64,000 nt of DNA from Flavobacterium album (lineage in GTDB: Bacteria; Bacteroidota; Bacteroidia; Flavobacteriales; Flavobacteriaceae), in NCBI RefSeq assembly GCF_003096035.1, contig NZ_CP029186.1, forward strand, positions 248,001 through 312,000. Direction: 5' to 3'. Every line of letters begins with the position of its first letter. Positions within the stretch are counted from its first letter, which is position 1. This document shows positions 62,814-64,000 of this stretch, one piece after another. A program made the translations under genes and the position numbers. The notes beneath the pieces are model-generated. The model ran no database searches, was not told where the DNA came from, and saw only the letters and a list, made by a program, of their open reading frames with translations.

Positions 62814-64000
62814 ATGCTAAAAAAACTACTGCTACTATTTTTTTTCTTTACTATAAATGCTTTTGCGCAACAACCTGCTGACAGCATTCCCGCAAAAAAC
62901 ACATTGCAGGAAGTTATAATTAGCAATTACCACGTCAACGACAGCCTGCTGAATGCACCTGCCTCTATTGGTGTATTGTCTGCTGCTCAGCTACAGCGGA
63001 ATAACCTCTCGGATATTTCGCCGGTACTGAATACGCTGCCGGGCGTTTTCATGCAGTCGGGCGGCATCAATACCAACCGCATTTCCATTCGCGGCATCGG
63101 GGCACGAACGCCTTACGGCACTAATAAGATACGGGCATTTTATGGCAGTATTCCTTTGACATCAGGTGACAGCGAGACTACCATTGAAGACATCGACCTT
63201 GAGATTATCGACCAGGTGGAAGTCATTAAAGGGCCGCTTTCCAGCCTATATGGCGCGGGACTCGGTGGAGCTATTTTGCTTTCGCCAAAACTCGCAGCAG
63301 CATCGGGAAGCACCGGGCGGGTCAGCAGCACACATGGGTCGTTCGGATTGATGAAAAACACCATTGGCTACAGCCTTAATACCGAAACTGCCAGCCTGAA
63401 CCTGAGTTACCATAAATTAGAAACGGGCGGCTACCGGGATAACAGCGCTTACAACCGTGAGGGCGTTACGCTTGCTGGCGAACTGTTTCGGAGAGAGAAC
63501 AGCAAGCTTACGTACTTTGGGAACTATACCTATATGAAAGCCTTTATTCCGAGTTCTATTGATAAGGCAACTTTTGAGAATAATCCGAGGGCGGCAGCCT
63601 TTACATGGAACGCTTCCAAAGGATATGAACAATACGATTCGTATCTGGGCGGACTGGCGTATGACTGGAAGGCCACAAACTGGCTGAAGAATTCCACTTC
63701 GGTATTCGTAAACTTTAAGCAGAGTTATGAGCCCCGCCCTTTTGATATCCTTACGCAGGATACTAAAGCATGGGGAGCGCGCACGCATTTTTTCGGTGAT
63801 TTTAAATTGAGGGAGATGAAGTCGCAGTTCATTGCCGGGCTGGAATATTTCAATGACGGATTTAAAGGCGGAACGTATGCCAACCTTTATCAAGACAACA
63901 ACGGACAGGGTTCGCTCCAGGGCGACAGACTGACGGGTTCCGAACAAAAGCGCGACTTCATCAATGCGTTTGCGCAGCTGCGGGTACAGCTTTCGCGAAA
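62814..64000 (+). CDS. TonB-dependent outer-membrane receptor, partial (C-terminus beyond window)
   Basis: The frame opens at the ATG at 62814 (MLKKLLLLFFFFTINAFAQ, signal peptide cut after FAQ) and is still open at the window end, giving 395 residues. The plug domain is complete (about 30-165): LQEVIISNYHVNDSLLNAPA, LNTLPGVFMQSGGINTNRIS, then IRGIGARTPYG, YGSIPLTSGDSETT and the plug end VIKGPLSSLYGAGLGGAILL. The barrel starts after that. The arrangement with RGIGAR and the plain plug (no SusC-type domain) fits a siderophore, heme or cobalamin receptor of the FecA/BtuB type; the ligand is open. Confidence 0.9.
   Translation, partial: MLKKLLLLFFFFTINAFAQQPADSIPAKNTLQEVIISNYHVNDSLLNAPASIGVLSAAQLQRNNLSDISPVLNTLPGVFMQSGGINTNRISIRGIGARTPYGTNKIRAFYGSIPLTSGDSETTIEDIDLEIIDQVEVIKGPLSSLYGAGLGGAILLSPKLAAASGSTGRVSSTHGSFGLMKNTIGYSLNTETASLNLSYHKLETGGYRDNSAYNREGVTLAGELFRRENSKLTYFGNYTYMKAFIPSSIDKATFENNPRAAAFTWNASKGYEQYDSYLGGLAYDWKATNWLKNSTSVFVNFKQSYEPRPFDILTQDTKAWGARTHFFGDFKLREMKSQFIAGLEYFNDGFKGGTYANLYQDNNGQGSLQGDRLTGSEQKRDFINAFAQLRVQLSR

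Overview
The window comes from a chromosome of the Bacteroidota, very probably a Flavobacterium-like member of the Flavobacteriaceae. The evidence is a SusC/SusD outer-membrane pair, a secreted phosphatase with a type IX secretion (T9SS) sorting tail, an S46 dipeptidyl-peptidase, promoters of the TTTG-N19-TAnnTTTG type, weak or absent Shine-Dalgarno sites, and several intergenic inverted-repeat families that I recall from flavobacterial genomes. No rRNA, tRNA, CRISPR array, phage or intact transposase gene was recognised.

Region 1 (1-4.0 kb, minus strand) holds a partial secreted protein, a small hypothetical protein, enolase and carA. Region 2 (4.0-21.9 kb, minus strand) is the ribosomal super-cluster. 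Read 5' to 3' it is rpsL-rpsG-fusA-rpsJ, then an 820-nt gap, then rplC-rplD-rplW-rplB-rpsS-rplV-rpsC-rplP-rpmC-rpsQ-rplN-rplX-rplE-rpsN-rpsH-rplF-rplR-rpsE-rpmD-rplO-secY-infA-rpmJ-rpsM-rpsK-rpsD-rpoA-rplQ. The gap carries a terminator for rpsJ, a promoter for rplC, and between them a mirror-image pair of three-hairpin repeats, so the usual str-S10 continuity looks broken into two transcription units.

Region 3 (22-30 kb, plus strand) has an Omp85-type outer-membrane protein and a four-gene SusC/SusD/lipoprotein/lipid-binding-lipoprotein operon ending in a strong terminator, followed by rlmB. Region 4 (31-44 kb) is mixed: a T9SS-exported phosphatase, rhomboid protease, rarA, a YjjG-type phosphatase, a compact ABC system with a very His-rich extracytoplasmic segment plus a small CxxC protein, a zinc alcohol dehydrogenase, an AraC-family regulator and radC. 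Region 5 (44-56 kb) has DUF1287 and DUF389 proteins, mpl, an Rnl2-like RNA ligase, S46 and S41 peptidases, a DUF5694/TraB-like protein, a LytS/LytTR two-component pair and a BON-LysM protein. Region 6 (56-64 kb) has an imelysin-like lipoprotein, the hpt-adk-CorC-obg cluster, a PQQ-type sugar dehydrogenase and a truncated TonB receptor.

Most genes are ordinary housekeeping or surface functions. The less explained parts are the intergenic snap-back repeats (at least six unrelated families), the His-rich ABC cluster, the RNA ligase, the three tandem DWIGxY modules of the phosphatase, and a pair of 10-bp direct repeats in 21-bp phase before the alcohol dehydrogenase.
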